In this document: piece by piece, positions 29,052 to 38,704 of the stretch
How positions within the stretch are numbered: position 1 is the first letter of the stretch
How the letters are laid out: each line of letters opens with the position of its first letter
Source of the DNA: Chromatiales bacterium
GTDB taxonomy: Bacteria > Pseudomonadota > Gammaproteobacteria > JAGRGH01
Length of the DNA stretch: 64,000 nt
Direction of reading: 5' to 3'
Assembly: GCA_020445605.1 (NCBI GenBank)
Contig: JAGRGH010000049.1
Coordinates: 62,001 to 126,000 of the forward strand
Made by a program: the position numbers and the translations under genes
The notes under the pieces: model-generated
The model's database searches: none
Seen by the model: the letters and a program-made list of their open reading frames with translations, nothing else
Told to the model about the DNA's origin: nothing

Positions 29052-30230
29052 ATGGCCTGGAATGAACCGGGTGGCGGCGACAAGAAAGACCCTTGGACCG
29101 GAAACGGCGACAAGGGGCCGCCCGATCTCGACGAAGTCGTACGCAAGATGCAGGATCGCCTCGGCGGCCTGTTCGGTGGCCGTCGTCGTGGCGGGCGCAG
29201 TGGCGGCAACGGCAGCGGTGCGCCGCCGGCGCCCGGGCGCAATCGTGCCGCCATCGTCATCATCGCGCTGGTGTTGCTGGTCGCCTGGCTATGGACCGGC
29301 GTGTACACCGTGCAGCCGGCGGAACGCGGTGTGGTCTATCGCTTCGGCGCGTTCAACCGCATTACCAGCCCGGGTTTGAACTTCCATGCGCCCGTTCCGA
29401 TTGAGTCGCACGACCGGGTTGACGTCGACCAGGTCCAGACCTTCACGCACAAGGGCCTGATGCTCACCCAGGACGAGAACATCGTCGATTTGGAACTGGC
29501 CGTGCAGTTTGTCGTACGCGATCCGGCGGAGTTCCTCTTCAATGTGCGCGATCCCGTCAGCACGCTGCGTGACGTGACCGAAGCGGCCGTGCGTGCCGCG
29601 ATCGGCAAGAACAAGCTCGACTACATCCTGACCGAGGGTCGCGGACCGCTGAAAGTCGAGATCCAGGAGCGTATCCAGACCCTTTCGGATCGGTATCGCG
29701 CCGGCATCCAGGTCACCAGCGTCAACACCCAGCCGGCCAAACCGCCGGAAGAGGTCAAGAGCGCGTTCGACGACGCGATCAAGGCGCGTGAAGACAAAGA
29801 GCGGCTCGAGAACGAAGCCCATGCGTATGCCAATGAGGTCGTGCCGCGTGCCCGTGGTAACGCTGCGCGCATCAGTCAGGACGCCCAGGCCTACAGGGAA
29901 CGCGTGGTCGCGCTAGCTGAAGGTGAGGCCGACCGCTTCAACAAGCTGCGCGAGGAGTACGAAAAGGCGCCGGAAGTCACGCGCCAGCGCATGTACATCG
30001 ACGCAATGGAATACGTGCTGCGCAATACGAACAAGGTCGTGGTTGACGTGAACAAGGGCAATAACCTGCTGTATCTGCCGCTGGATCAGATCTCCGGCGG
30101 CTCGGGCGGGCAGACCGCCGACAGTGATTCGCGGCGTGGATTGCCGCCGCTACCACCGTCGCTTGCGGCGCCATCGAACTCGATGTCGAATTCGCCGGAC
30201 TCGACTGATCGTGTGCGGAGGCCGCGTTGA
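29052..30230 (+). CDS. hflK: FtsH protease modulator HflK
   Basis: A 392-residue membrane protein. The Gly/Arg-rich N-terminal cytoplasmic segment (MAWNEPGGGDKKDPW onward) precedes a transmembrane helix (IVIIALVLLVAWLWTGVYTV, about residues 64-83). The SPFH/Band-7 domain follows, with RFGAFNRITSPGLNFHAP and IQVTSVNTQPAKPPEEVKSAFDDA. HflK-HflC form a large cage around FtsH in the inner membrane. The stop codon overlaps the hflC start. Confidence 0.97.
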   Translation: MAWNEPGGGDKKDPWTGNGDKGPPDLDEVVRKMQDRLGGLFGGRRRGGRSGGNGSGAPPAPGRNRAAIVIIALVLLVAWLWTGVYTVQPAERGVVYRFGAFNRITSPGLNFHAPVPIESHDRVDVDQVQTFTHKGLMLTQDENIVDLELAVQFVVRDPAEFLFNVRDPVSTLRDVTEAAVRAAIGKNKLDYILTEGRGPLKVEIQERIQTLSDRYRAGIQVTSVNTQPAKPPEEVKSAFDDAIKAREDKERLENEAHAYANEVVPRARGNAARISQDAQAYRERVVALAEGEADRFNKLREEYEKAPEVTRQRMYIDAMEYVLRNTNKVVVDVNKGNNLLYLPLDQISGGSGGQTADSDSRRGLPPLPPSLAAPSNSMSNSPDSTDRVRRPR

Positions 30231-31111
30231 TGGAACCGAAAAAGCTGTTTGGTCTCGTGCTGCTCGGCGTCGCGTTGATCGTCGTGGCAAGTTCGGTGTT
30301 CATCGTCAAGGAAACCGAGCTCGCGTTGCGGCTGCGCTTTGGCCGCATCGTGCAGTCCGACTATCAACCTGGCCTGCATTGGAAATGGCCGCTGATCGAC
30401 AACGTCGCGTATTTCGACAAGCGCATCCTGACGCTGGATGCGCCGCCTGCGCGCATTCTGTCGGCTGAGAAGAAAGACCTCATCGTCGATTCGTACGTGA
30501 AGTTCCGCATTGCCGATGCGGCGACCTTCTTCCGCGCCACCGGCGGCGGTGACGAGGGTCGTGTCGCACGGCTGGTTTTCGAAATCGTCAACTCCGGTCT
30601 GCGTGACGAGTTCGGTCAACGCACGGTGCAGGAGGCGGTTTCCGGCGAACGTCTGGAGATCATGGGCGAACTCACGCGCAAGGCCGACGAACTCTCGGAC
30701 GGTCTCGGCGTGGAGATCGTCGATGTACGCGTCAAGCGCATCGATCTGCCCGGTGAAGTCAGCGACTCCGTGCACAGACGCATGCGCGCGGAACGCGAAC
30801 GCGTCGCACGTGAGCTGCGCTCCAAGGGTGGCGAAGAGGCCGAGAAGATTCGTGCCGACGCCGATCGTCGCAGCACGGTCATTCTCGCCGAGGCCTCCCG
30901 CGAGGCCGAACGTCTGCGTGGTGATGGCGATGCCACGGCCACCCAGACCTACGCAGCCGCGCACCAGAAAAACGCTGAGTTCTACTCGTTGTATCGATCA
31001 CTGACCGCCTACCAGCAGATCTTCGGCGGCAGCGGCAACAACATGATGGTGCTGGAACCGGATTCGGACTTCTTCCGCTACTTCGATCAGAAGCGCCCGG
31101 GTCGTGAGTGA
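30230..31111 (+). CDS. hflC: FtsH protease modulator HflC
   Basis: 293 residues. An N-terminal signal-anchor helix (LFGLVLLGVALIVVASSVFIV) precedes the SPFH domain (LRFGRIVQSDYQPGLHWKWP, DVRVKRIDLPGEV). A helical region (RERVARELRSKGGEEAEKIRADADR) is coiled-coil forming. ATG 30230 shares a nucleotide with the hflK stop (TGATG), implying coupled translation. A strong terminator follows. Confidence 0.97.
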   Translation: MEPKKLFGLVLLGVALIVVASSVFIVKETELALRLRFGRIVQSDYQPGLHWKWPLIDNVAYFDKRILTLDAPPARILSAEKKDLIVDSYVKFRIADAATFFRATGGGDEGRVARLVFEIVNSGLRDEFGQRTVQEAVSGERLEIMGELTRKADELSDGLGVEIVDVRVKRIDLPGEVSDSVHRRMRAERERVARELRSKGGEEAEKIRADADRRSTVILAEASREAERLRGDGDATATQTYAAAHQKNAEFYSLYRSLTAYQQIFGGSGNNMMVLEPDSDFFRYFDQKRPGRE

Positions 31112-31134
31112 CCGGGTGAAACGCGATTGCGCAG

Positions 31135-31158
31135 GGCCGGGTTCAGCCCGGCCTTTTT
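31135..31158 (+). terminator. Rho-independent terminator after hflC
   Basis: GGCCGGG and CCCGGCC form a 7-bp GC stem with a 5-nt loop, followed directly by five T residues. It closes the hfq-hflX-hflK-hflC unit. The next gene starts 25 nt downstream, so some readthrough may feed it. Confidence 0.85.
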
Positions 31159-31182
31159 GCGTCGGGACCCCGGAGTAGGGGC

Positions 31183-31368
31183 GTGTGGGATCAACTGCTT
31201 CCGGCGCTGGCCCTGGTGCTCGTGATTGAGGGTATCCTGCCGTTCATCAATCCGGACGGCTATAGCCGCATCATGGCGCAGATGTCGCAACTGGACCCCC
31301 GAACCATTCGCTTCGTCGGCCTGGGCAGCATGCTCGCCGGCTTGGCGATGCTTTATCTGGTGCAGTGA
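31183..31368 (+). CDS. DUF2065 small membrane protein
   Basis: 61 residues from GTG 31183. Two hydrophobic helices (LLPALALVLVIEGILPFI and FVGLGSMLAGLAMLYLV) flank a polar loop with NPDGYSRIMAQMSQL. The family is conserved between hflC and hisZ/purA in gammaproteobacteria; its function is unknown. Its stop overlaps the hisZ start. Confidence 0.9.
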   Translation: MWDQLLPALALVLVIEGILPFINPDGYSRIMAQMSQLDPRTIRFVGLGSMLAGLAMLYLVQ

Positions 31369-32552
31369 TGGGCGGTTCTCCGGTCGAACGCAATCACTGG
31401 CTGCTGCCGGACGGCATCGAAGAACTGTTGCCGCCGCGCGCGCGCGTGCTGGAACTGGTGCGTCGCAGGCTGCTGGACGTGTTCGACAGCTGGGGCTATG
31501 AGCTTGTGATGCCGCCGTTTGTCGAGTTTCGCGACGGGCTGCTCAGTGGTGTGGGCGCGGATCTCGAAGTCGACACCTTCACGCTGACCGACCACGTCAG
31601 CGGACGTCTGCTCGGCGTGCGTGCAGACATCACGCCGCAGGCCGCGCGTATCGACACGCACCAGCTGCGCACGGATCGTCCGCAGCGCCTGTGTTACGCC
31701 GGAACGGTGCTGCGTGCGCGCGTGGAGGCGCCGGGTGCAGCGCGCAACCCGGTACAGATCGGCGCCGAACTGTTCGGTCATTCCGGGCTCGAGGCCGATC
31801 GCGAAATCATCGAGCTCATGCTCGCCGTGTGTCAGGCCGCCGGCGTGAGCGAAGTGTTCCTGGACATCGGCCATGTCGGGGTGTTTCGCGCACTCGCGAC
31901 CGCGGCCGGGCTGTTGCCGTCAGTCGAAGACGCCCTGTTCGATGCCCTGCAGCGCAAGTCCATCGCGGACATCGAATCGCTGCTCGGGCAGGCAGATGTT
32001 TCGCCGGCACTGGCCAGCGCGATGGCCGCGCTTGCGCGGCTCAATGGCGGCGTTGAAGTCATTGCCGAGGCGCGAAACGAACTGGCGGCTGCGCCGGCGA
32101 GCGTCGGCGTGGCGCTGGATGAACTCGAACAGATCGCCTCCGCGCTGGTTGCCGACGGCGTCGCAGTGCACGTCGATCTGGCCGAGCTGCGCGGGTACCG
32201 CTACCAGACCGGGATTGTGTTTGCCGCCTACGTGCCGGGCACCGCGCGGGAGATCGCACGCGGCGGCCGCTATGACCAGATCGGCGCACAATTCGGCGTG
32301 GCTCGTCCGGCGACCGGGTTCAGCGCCGATCTTCGCGACCTCGCCGCCGTCGGTGGTGCATTCAATACGCCGGGCCCGGCAGAAGCAGTGTTTGCGCCCG
32401 CCGATGCCGATCGTGCGGCGGTAGCCGAGCTGCGCAACGCCGGTCGCAGGGTGGTCGTTGCGCTTGGCGCGGATGACTCTCCGGCCACCACCGGATGCAC
32501 ACATCAGCTGGTCGAACGCAATGGGCGCTGGGTCGCCAAACCGACTGAATAA
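31368..32552 (+). CDS. hisZ: ATP phosphoribosyltransferase regulatory subunit HisZ
   Basis: A 394-residue histidyl-tRNA synthetase paralogue that has lost aminoacylation and activates short-form HisG. It starts with WLLPDGIEELLPPRARVLE and keeps class II fold blocks (LRADITPQAARIDTHQL, RLCYAGTVLRAR, ARGGRYDQIGAQFG). Motif 3 is altered to a non-catalytic form as usual for HisZ. ATG 31368 overlaps the upstream stop (GTGATG). hisG is not in the window. Confidence 0.94.
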   Translation: MGGSPVERNHWLLPDGIEELLPPRARVLELVRRRLLDVFDSWGYELVMPPFVEFRDGLLSGVGADLEVDTFTLTDHVSGRLLGVRADITPQAARIDTHQLRTDRPQRLCYAGTVLRARVEAPGAARNPVQIGAELFGHSGLEADREIIELMLAVCQAAGVSEVFLDIGHVGVFRALATAAGLLPSVEDALFDALQRKSIADIESLLGQADVSPALASAMAALARLNGGVEVIAEARNELAAAPASVGVALDELEQIASALVADGVAVHVDLAELRGYRYQTGIVFAAYVPGTAREIARGGRYDQIGAQFGVARPATGFSADLRDLAAVGGAFNTPGPAEAVFAPADADRAAVAELRNAGRRVVVALGADDSPATTGCTHQLVERNGRWVAKPTE

Positions 32553-33905
<1,353 letters not shown>

Positions 33906-33908
33906 GAC

Positions 33909-34319
33909 ATGGCGGCGGGCGAGGGCAACAGGCCCGACGCCGGACCGGGCTTGCGTGCGATCACGCATGTCAGCGTGATCGTCGCGGACACCGAACGCTC
34001 GCTGGCGTTCTATCGTGATGTCCTCGGGCTGAGTGTTGACGCGGCCCGCAATATCACCGCCTATCCCGGCGCCTGGCTGAAGGTCGGCGCGCAGCAGATT
34101 CACCTGCTCGAACTGCCGAACCCGGATCCGGTGGCGGGCCGGCCGACCCATGGCGGTCGGGACCGGCACGTGGCACTGACCGCGGTTGCCATCGATCGGG
34201 TCGTCGCGGCGCTGGAGCGGGCGCGGATTCCCTACACGCTCAGCCAGTCCGGCCGGCGCGCGCTCTTCTGCCGCGATCCGGATGGAAACGCCGTAGAAAT
34301 CATGGAACAAATCAGTTAA
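33909..34319 (+). CDS. VOC-superfamily (glyoxalase/dioxygenase-like) protein
   Basis: A 136-residue single-module vicinal-oxygen-chelate protein. ITHVSVIVADTERSLAFYRDVLGL and the closing FCRDPDGNAVEIMEQ are the paired beta-alpha-beta modules. His in ITHVS, Glu in HLLELPN, His in RHVAL and Glu in AVEIME are candidate metal ligands. The substrate cannot be told. It starts 3 nt after purA and is probably co-transcribed. An AT-rich 140-nt region without a gene follows. Confidence 0.85.
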   Translation: MAAGEGNRPDAGPGLRAITHVSVIVADTERSLAFYRDVLGLSVDAARNITAYPGAWLKVGAQQIHLLELPNPDPVAGRPTHGGRDRHVALTAVAIDRVVAALERARIPYTLSQSGRRALFCRDPDGNAVEIMEQIS

Positions 34320-34460
34320 AACATTTAGTTAAGAAGTATTGTTACAAAAATTGTTAAAGTCGTGGAACGCACACGAGTTCGCATGATCTGAGCTTCGGCC
34401 ACTCGATGGATACAGGGCCTCCCGTGCTGAACGGCGTGTGCACCGAGCCCGGATTACAGG

Positions 34461-35369
34461 CTAGCGGTGGGAAGTCGCGGGTCCCGTGGCGGGATTGCAG
34501 CCGAACCGTTTCCGGATCTCCTTGCGCTCGTCAGCCGAAAGCGTAGCGGCGGTGGCAGTGTCGACATGGCCGGACTCCTCGCGGATCACCCGTGGCGGGT
34601 TGGCCGCATCACGCCACCAGACCAGATAGCCACACTCGAAGGCATCGGCCGCGAAACCCATTTCGTAGCTGGCCACCACATAGATGCCGGGCACGTTGAC
34701 CCCCGGCGGATCGATGTGGGCCGTCAGGGCCCAGAGATCGAAACCCTGTATTCGGCCATGCAAGGCATGACGGCGTCGCTTCTCGGTCACCCCGGGTTCG
34801 TAGCGGGCAGGCTCGATCGGCTCCGCGTTGATGATCCGATACGCCGTGTCGTACTGGGCCTTGCCCAGCGCCTCGAAGTAACGGGCGGTCTGTTGCGCGA
34901 CGTAGGACTCCAGTGAAATCGGCTGCATCGGGTTGGCGGTCTGGGAACCCGACAGAGATTTCGTTCTGGCCGGATCGAGGCAATGGATCGCCTGGACCAG
35001 GGTCAGCCGGGCAGGGTTCTTGTTGGCGCCCGATGCCGGCGCTACAGATCGCTCGAAGCGATACTTTCCAAACTCGGCGGGTTTGCCGTCGCAAAGCAAC
35101 AGCGCGCGCTTGGACAGGATCTCTTGTGCTTCGGTTACCGAAGTCGCGCGATCGGTGGTGAGTGTCGCCGCGTATACATCGGGCTCGATCTGCCGGAGTT
35201 CGAGTCCGTCTGCTGCACTGGCGCTGCCCGCGGCCAGGGCCGCGAGCAAGGGGGCGATCGTCTGCGCAAACGTCCGCCGGATGAACGGTGCCGGCGATCT
35301 GGCCGGGTTGTCGAGTGAGTCCGGCCGCTGGTCCGGTTGTTCAAGCGACTTGGGTCGGCATGTGTTCAT
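34461..35369 (-). CDS. Unrecognised exported protein
   Basis: 302 residues. I do not recognise the family. A long basic n-region leads to RRTFAQTIAPLLAALAAGS with a likely cleavage after ASA-AD (about residue 53), so Sec export is likely and the twin Arg is notable. The mature part has four Cys (LLLCDGKP, AIHCLD, FECGYLVWW, RFGCNP), which could form disulfides. A mid-section (YVAQQTARYFEALGKAQYDTAYRIIN) resembles the helical start of small NTF2/DUF4019-like domains, but this is weak. The real start may be internal. It follows the coiled-coil gene on the same strand after a strong terminator. Confidence 0.6.
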   Translation of the reverse strand: MNTCRPKSLEQPDQRPDSLDNPARSPAPFIRRTFAQTIAPLLAALAAGSASAADGLELRQIEPDVYAATLTTDRATSVTEAQEILSKRALLLCDGKPAEFGKYRFERSVAPASGANKNPARLTLVQAIHCLDPARTKSLSGSQTANPMQPISLESYVAQQTARYFEALGKAQYDTAYRIINAEPIEPARYEPGVTEKRRRHALHGRIQGFDLWALTAHIDPPGVNVPGIYVVASYEMGFAADAFECGYLVWWRDAANPPRVIREESGHVDTATAATLSADERKEIRKRFGCNPATGPATSHR

Positions 35370-35517
35370 CGGTGCTCGGAGTCAGGGCCTGCGCGGGTCT
35401 GACGCAAGCGCCGGCGGTTGCGCAAGGCCCCATAAACCACAGACCGATCAGACTTCTCAAGCGTCTGAAGTTTCCTGCACCAAACGCAGAGCGGCGCCCG
35501 AGACGTTTGCGAGCGGC

Positions 35518-35546
35518 AAAAAAAGCCGCCCCGTGGGGCGGCTTTT
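35518..35546 (-). terminator. Strong Rho-independent terminator of the coiled-coil gene
   Basis: On the minus strand GCCGCCCC and GGGGCGGC form a perfect 8-bp stem with a 2-nt loop at 35525-35542, followed by seven T residues (35524-35518). It lies 22 nt past the coiled-coil gene stop. The A-rich flank also makes it a possible terminator in the other direction. Confidence 0.92.
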
Positions 35547-35567
35547 GCTTTCTTTTGGCAAAGAGCC

Positions 35568-37094
35568 TCAGTTCGCCAGACTCTTGAAGCTCAGCACGCT
35601 CGGTCGCTCGAATCCGACGTAGTAGGGCAGCGAAGCCATGCCGATACGGGCGGCCTGGACGCTGTCGTAGCTGCCGAGCAGCAGCGCATAGCCGTTCTTT
35701 TGCGCAACGTAGGCCAGGTCCTGCTTCAGGTAGTGCGAGTAACGCTCGGCCGTCTTGTACAGATCCTGTTTCGTCGTAACCGTGGCGACGCGCACGGTGT
35801 AGCGCTCGGCCGGCTGTGCCGCGACCCATTCCGGACCATTGATGACGCTGCCGTTGCCGAACGTGCGGTGCGGACGGAGGTTGGTCACCCGGCCGTTGAT
35901 GCTGTCGACGTGGTCGGTGATGGTCACCAGTTTCTGTTGCAGCTGCTCCAGCTCGCCGTGGACAGCGGCATCCATCTCGGTGACCCGCGTGTCGAGCTGC
36001 GACAGTTTCTGACCGGTGGCGGTGAGGTCGTCTGCGACGACGTTCACGGCCGCCTGGGTCGCAACGACCTCGCCCTGCACGCCCTCGATGTTCGTCTGCA
36101 TCGCGGTGTTGGTTTCACCCTCGGTGCTCCAGTTCCGGTTCTGCATGTAGGCGAACACGGTAAGGGCCAGCAGCAGGACCAGGATGGATGCGCCAAGGCC
36201 GATCACGTGGCGCTTTTCCAGCTTGCGGAACGCGAGCAGGCTGCGATCGGTGGCTTCGGTGCGCACCTGCAGGTCGCCGATCTGGAGGTCATGTCCGTCG
36301 ACGCGCGCCTGCAGCGCCTGGACTGCCGTACCAAGCTCGTCGGTACGCTTGGTCAGCATCGTCGTCGAGCGGGTGAGTTCCTTGCTGACCTTGCTCAAGG
36401 ATTCTGCGGTCAGCTCCAGTGCCGACGCGCGCCGTTCCAGCGCCTCGTCGACCGCCTGCATCTTCAGGATGCGCGCCTGCTGGCTCTTCACGTCCTGGTT
36501 GGTCTTGTCCAGCTTGCTTTCCAGGTTGTCGTCGCGCTCGCGGGTCACCTGGGCCAGGCCGTTGATCTCGTCCTTCAGCTGCCGTTCCAGCTCGGCCATC
36601 GCCTGGCTGTTGTCCTTGATGCTCTTGTTCAGCGCCTGGGTGGTTTGCTTGGATTTCGCCGCCAGCTCGTCGGTGCGTGCCAGCAGGTCCTGGACGCCCG
36701 CGCCCAAGGCGACGAGTTCGGTATCGGAGCGCTCCGCCAGCTGTTTGATCTCTGCGGTAACGCTCTTGATGTCCTTGGTGATACGCGCGGAGGTGTCGGT
36801 GAGGGCCTGGTACGAGGTGTCCAGCTCGCCGAGGCGGCGGTAGGTTTCGGAGACCTTCGAGGTCAGATCCGCGTCCTGGTCCGACAGTTGCGCCAGGCTG
36901 GCCTTGACGCCCTTGCTGGTCTTCCTGATGTCGGCCTTCAGCTGGTCCAGGTCGGTATCCAGCGAGCCGAGCTTGCGATTCAGGTCATTGGGCAGTTCGA
37001 TCGAGCGCAGGTTTTCGCGTTCGATCGAGGCCAGTTTGTCTTTCTGGGATGTGGTGCCGTCGGCATCGCGACGAACTTGTGCTTGGTTGGACAT
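35568..37094 (-). CDS. Large coiled-coil membrane protein with SPOR-like C-terminus
   Basis: 508 residues, no named family recognised. Residues about 20-295 are nearly continuous heptad-like helix (EIKQLAERSDTELVALGAGV, ELERQLKDEINGLAQ, repeated Q/K/E/D and small hydrophobics). One transmembrane helix spans 297-316 (VIGLGASILVLLLALTVFAY). A second helical stretch (335-405) leads to a globular end: RYTVRVATVTTKQDLYKTAE, then YALLLGSYDSVQAARIGMASL, which looks like a SPOR-type beta-alpha-beta unit. Topology would put the long coil in the cytoplasm and the SPOR-like end in the periplasm, suggesting a cell-envelope or division scaffold; this is inference. Single-gene unit with its own terminator. 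Confidence 0.7.
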   Translation of the reverse strand: MSNQAQVRRDADGTTSQKDKLASIERENLRSIELPNDLNRKLGSLDTDLDQLKADIRKTSKGVKASLAQLSDQDADLTSKVSETYRRLGELDTSYQALTDTSARITKDIKSVTAEIKQLAERSDTELVALGAGVQDLLARTDELAAKSKQTTQALNKSIKDNSQAMAELERQLKDEINGLAQVTRERDDNLESKLDKTNQDVKSQQARILKMQAVDEALERRASALELTAESLSKVSKELTRSTTMLTKRTDELGTAVQALQARVDGHDLQIGDLQVRTEATDRSLLAFRKLEKRHVIGLGASILVLLLALTVFAYMQNRNWSTEGETNTAMQTNIEGVQGEVVATQAAVNVVADDLTATGQKLSQLDTRVTEMDAAVHGELEQLQQKLVTITDHVDSINGRVTNLRPHRTFGNGSVINGPEWVAAQPAERYTVRVATVTTKQDLYKTAERYSHYLKQDLAYVAQKNGYALLLGSYDSVQAARIGMASLPYYVGFERPSVLSFKSLAN

Positions 37095-37522
37095 GGGGTT
37101 GCCTCACTAAAAGCTGGTCGCGCCGGCGAAATCCGCCGCCACAGGAAATAGGGGTTCAATACTCAGTATATTACCAAATACTTATATAGTGATCAATCCC
37201 CTTTCTGAAGGATCGTCCGATCAGGACACCACGGGTGTTGAGATAGCAGGGCAGCTGGCCCCCATCGAAAAGGATGGTTTCGGTAGGACGCCAGCGATTC
37301 AAGAGATCATCTTCTGCCAGCCCGGCACGGTGCAGGGGTTATGTAGCTGCTATCGAGACCTTCGAACTCGGTGACAGAAACGGGGTAGACGGGGCGAAAA
37401 GTGGGCTTGCCACGGCCGCGCGCTGCCGGGAACCTCGTCAGTCGGCCGTAACCGGGCTCAGAGAACAGAGGCGGGCGCCTGACCGGCACACCAGCGGAAC
37501 GAGGACACTAACAGGCTGTTGA
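37095..37522. other. Intergenic region with no gene; AT-rich promoter-like stretch then noncoding remnant
   Basis: The stretch 37155-37200 is markedly AT-rich and probably holds the promoter of the minus-strand coiled-coil gene (TATACT on the minus strand at about 37161-37166, without a good -35). From 37200 to 37522 the sequence has mixed composition, no convincing reading frame and no recognisable RNA gene. It is the left boundary of the accessory block. An in-frame stop at 37509-37511 precedes the Rhs fragment. Confidence 0.5.
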
Positions 37523-37642
37523 CGGCGGCAACGCGATCGCCGTGCACACGAAGACCGAGGGGGCGGTTGGGCTGATCGCCGCCGAGACCGCGTTCATGCA
37601 CCACGACGCCCTGGGATCGGTCGACACGGTCACCGACCTCAA
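37523..37642 (+). repeat. 120-bp direct repeat, copy 1 (Rhs core)
   Basis: Matches 40144-40263 with only 4 differences by eye (116 of 120). It encodes the same Rhs core segment GNAIAVHTKTEG to GSVDTVTDL. Homology ends abruptly on both sides, marking likely recombination or duplication limits. Confidence 0.9.
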
Positions 37643-38213
37643 CGCGCGGGTCATCGACCGCCAGGGCTTCGATCCATTCGGCGGCCGGCGCACTGGCGAG
37701 TGGGCGCCGGACGGCGCGGGCCCGGCAGCACTGGCGCTCAAACCCACCAACCGCGGCTTCACCGGCCACGAGCAGATCGACGAGATCGGCCTCATCCACA
37801 TGAACGGGCGGGTCTACGACCCGACCCTGGGCCGGTTTCTGTCCGCCGACCCCATCGTCGGCCAACCGCTGAACACCCAGGCCTACAACCGCTACGCCTA
37901 TGCCCTGAACAATCCGCTCAAGTACACCGATCCGAGCGGGCATAGTCCACTCTTGATCGCCCCGGTTTTGGCTGCGCTCGCGAAGGTGGTGAGCGCGGAG
38001 CTTGCGTTGCCGGTCATCGCTCAGGTTGCGGTGGTGGCCACGGTTACCTACATCGGAACCTACATAGCAACGGGCGGAAATTCATCTGCGGCGCTCTCAG
38101 GGGTAGTCGTACTTTTGGCCGAATTTTTGGCGGTTTCTTCTGAAGCCGACCCAGCCTATCCGCCAGAGGCCGCGGAACTACCTGATTCTGTGGGCTTTTT
38201 CATCCATTCCTGA
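37523..38213 (+). pseudogene. Rhs-family C-terminal core fragment with hydrophobic tip (5-prime truncated)
   Basis: Open frame running from a stop at 37509 to 38213. The core part is unmistakable: HHDALGSVDTVTDL, DPFGGRR, NRGFTGHEQIDEIGLIHMNG, VYDPTLGRFLSADPIV and YNRYAYALNNPLKYTDPSGH, the RHS-associated core that ends the shell of Rhs/YD-repeat toxins. After DPSGH comes a strain-specific tip with two hydrophobic segments (LLIAPVLAALAKVV and VIAQVAVVATVTYIGTYIA) and no recognised toxin domain. The N-terminal thousand or so residues of a normal Rhs protein are missing; only GTG 37542 could start it. The last 58 nt run antisense to the next gene, so the tip end may also be artificial. Confidence 0.85.
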
Positions 38214-38473
38214 ATCTTTCCAACCAGCTGGCTCTGGGCCTCATTGGCACCACGGGAGGCCGCCAGTTCGATCTCAAGCTGTTGGATGGTTGCCTGGTCT
38301 GCGCTTCGCCCGGACTCGAGTGTCTTGATCTGGCCCTGAGCATCGGCGATTCTTCGTTCTAGTTCGACCCCTGTTGTCCGAAGCTGGTCTCGCTGCTGAC
38401 TAGCCGACGCCAACTGGTCCTTGATGCCCTCCAAGAGCTTTTTTTCAGACCTGGCATCGCGGAGCGCCCGCAT
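38156..38473 (-). CDS. Small coiled-coil protein, possibly a fragment
   Basis: 105 residues, no family recognised. Almost all is amphipathic helix: SEKKLLEGIKDQLASASQQR, ELERRIADAQGQIKTLESGR, TIQQLEIELAASRGANEAQS, then a Gly/Ser-rich tail. No good ribosome-binding site precedes ATG 38473, and the 3-prime end is antisense to the Rhs tip. It may be the end of a longer protein whose start was lost, or an orphan gene inserted in the block. Confidence 0.4.
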   Translation of the reverse strand: MRALRDARSEKKLLEGIKDQLASASQQRDQLRTTGVELERRIADAQGQIKTLESGRSADQATIQQLEIELAASRGANEAQSQLVGKIQEWMKKPTESGSSAASGG

Positions 38474-38704
38474 ACGCTGAATTGGGCAGCAATCCGTTGC
38501 CTACCCGCCATTCAGTCTCTGACCACGGTATCGGATCGAAGTCCACTTACGCGTAACTCTGCCATTGCCAAGCGGAGTGCCAACGCCTGAGAAGCATAAG
38601 GCCCCAGGGATCAAAGCCGAATAGCCGCACCTAGGTAAGCTGCGCATGGTGCAATCTGTGAATCCGACGGCCGAACGCTGGGACACCATTGGTCCGATTA
38701 GCCC
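38474..38704. other. Noncoding spacer in the accessory block
   Basis: No frame with coding character in either direction and no visible RNA gene. Probably residual DNA from rearrangement between the coiled-coil frame and the JAMM remnant. Confidence 0.4.

Noticed and set aside
35700-37151. 483-codon plus-strand open frame over the coiled-coil gene
   Set aside because: Made of repetitive Leu/Val/Gly complement of heptad codons; the minus strand has the terminator, start and membrane helix.
37189-37374. 61-codon frame in the gap before the Rhs fragment
   Set aside because: No ribosome-binding site, no homology recognised, and composition not protein-like.
37300-37400. Possible tRNA because of a TTCGAA T-loop-like string
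   Set aside because: No acceptor stem or D arm can be drawn around it.
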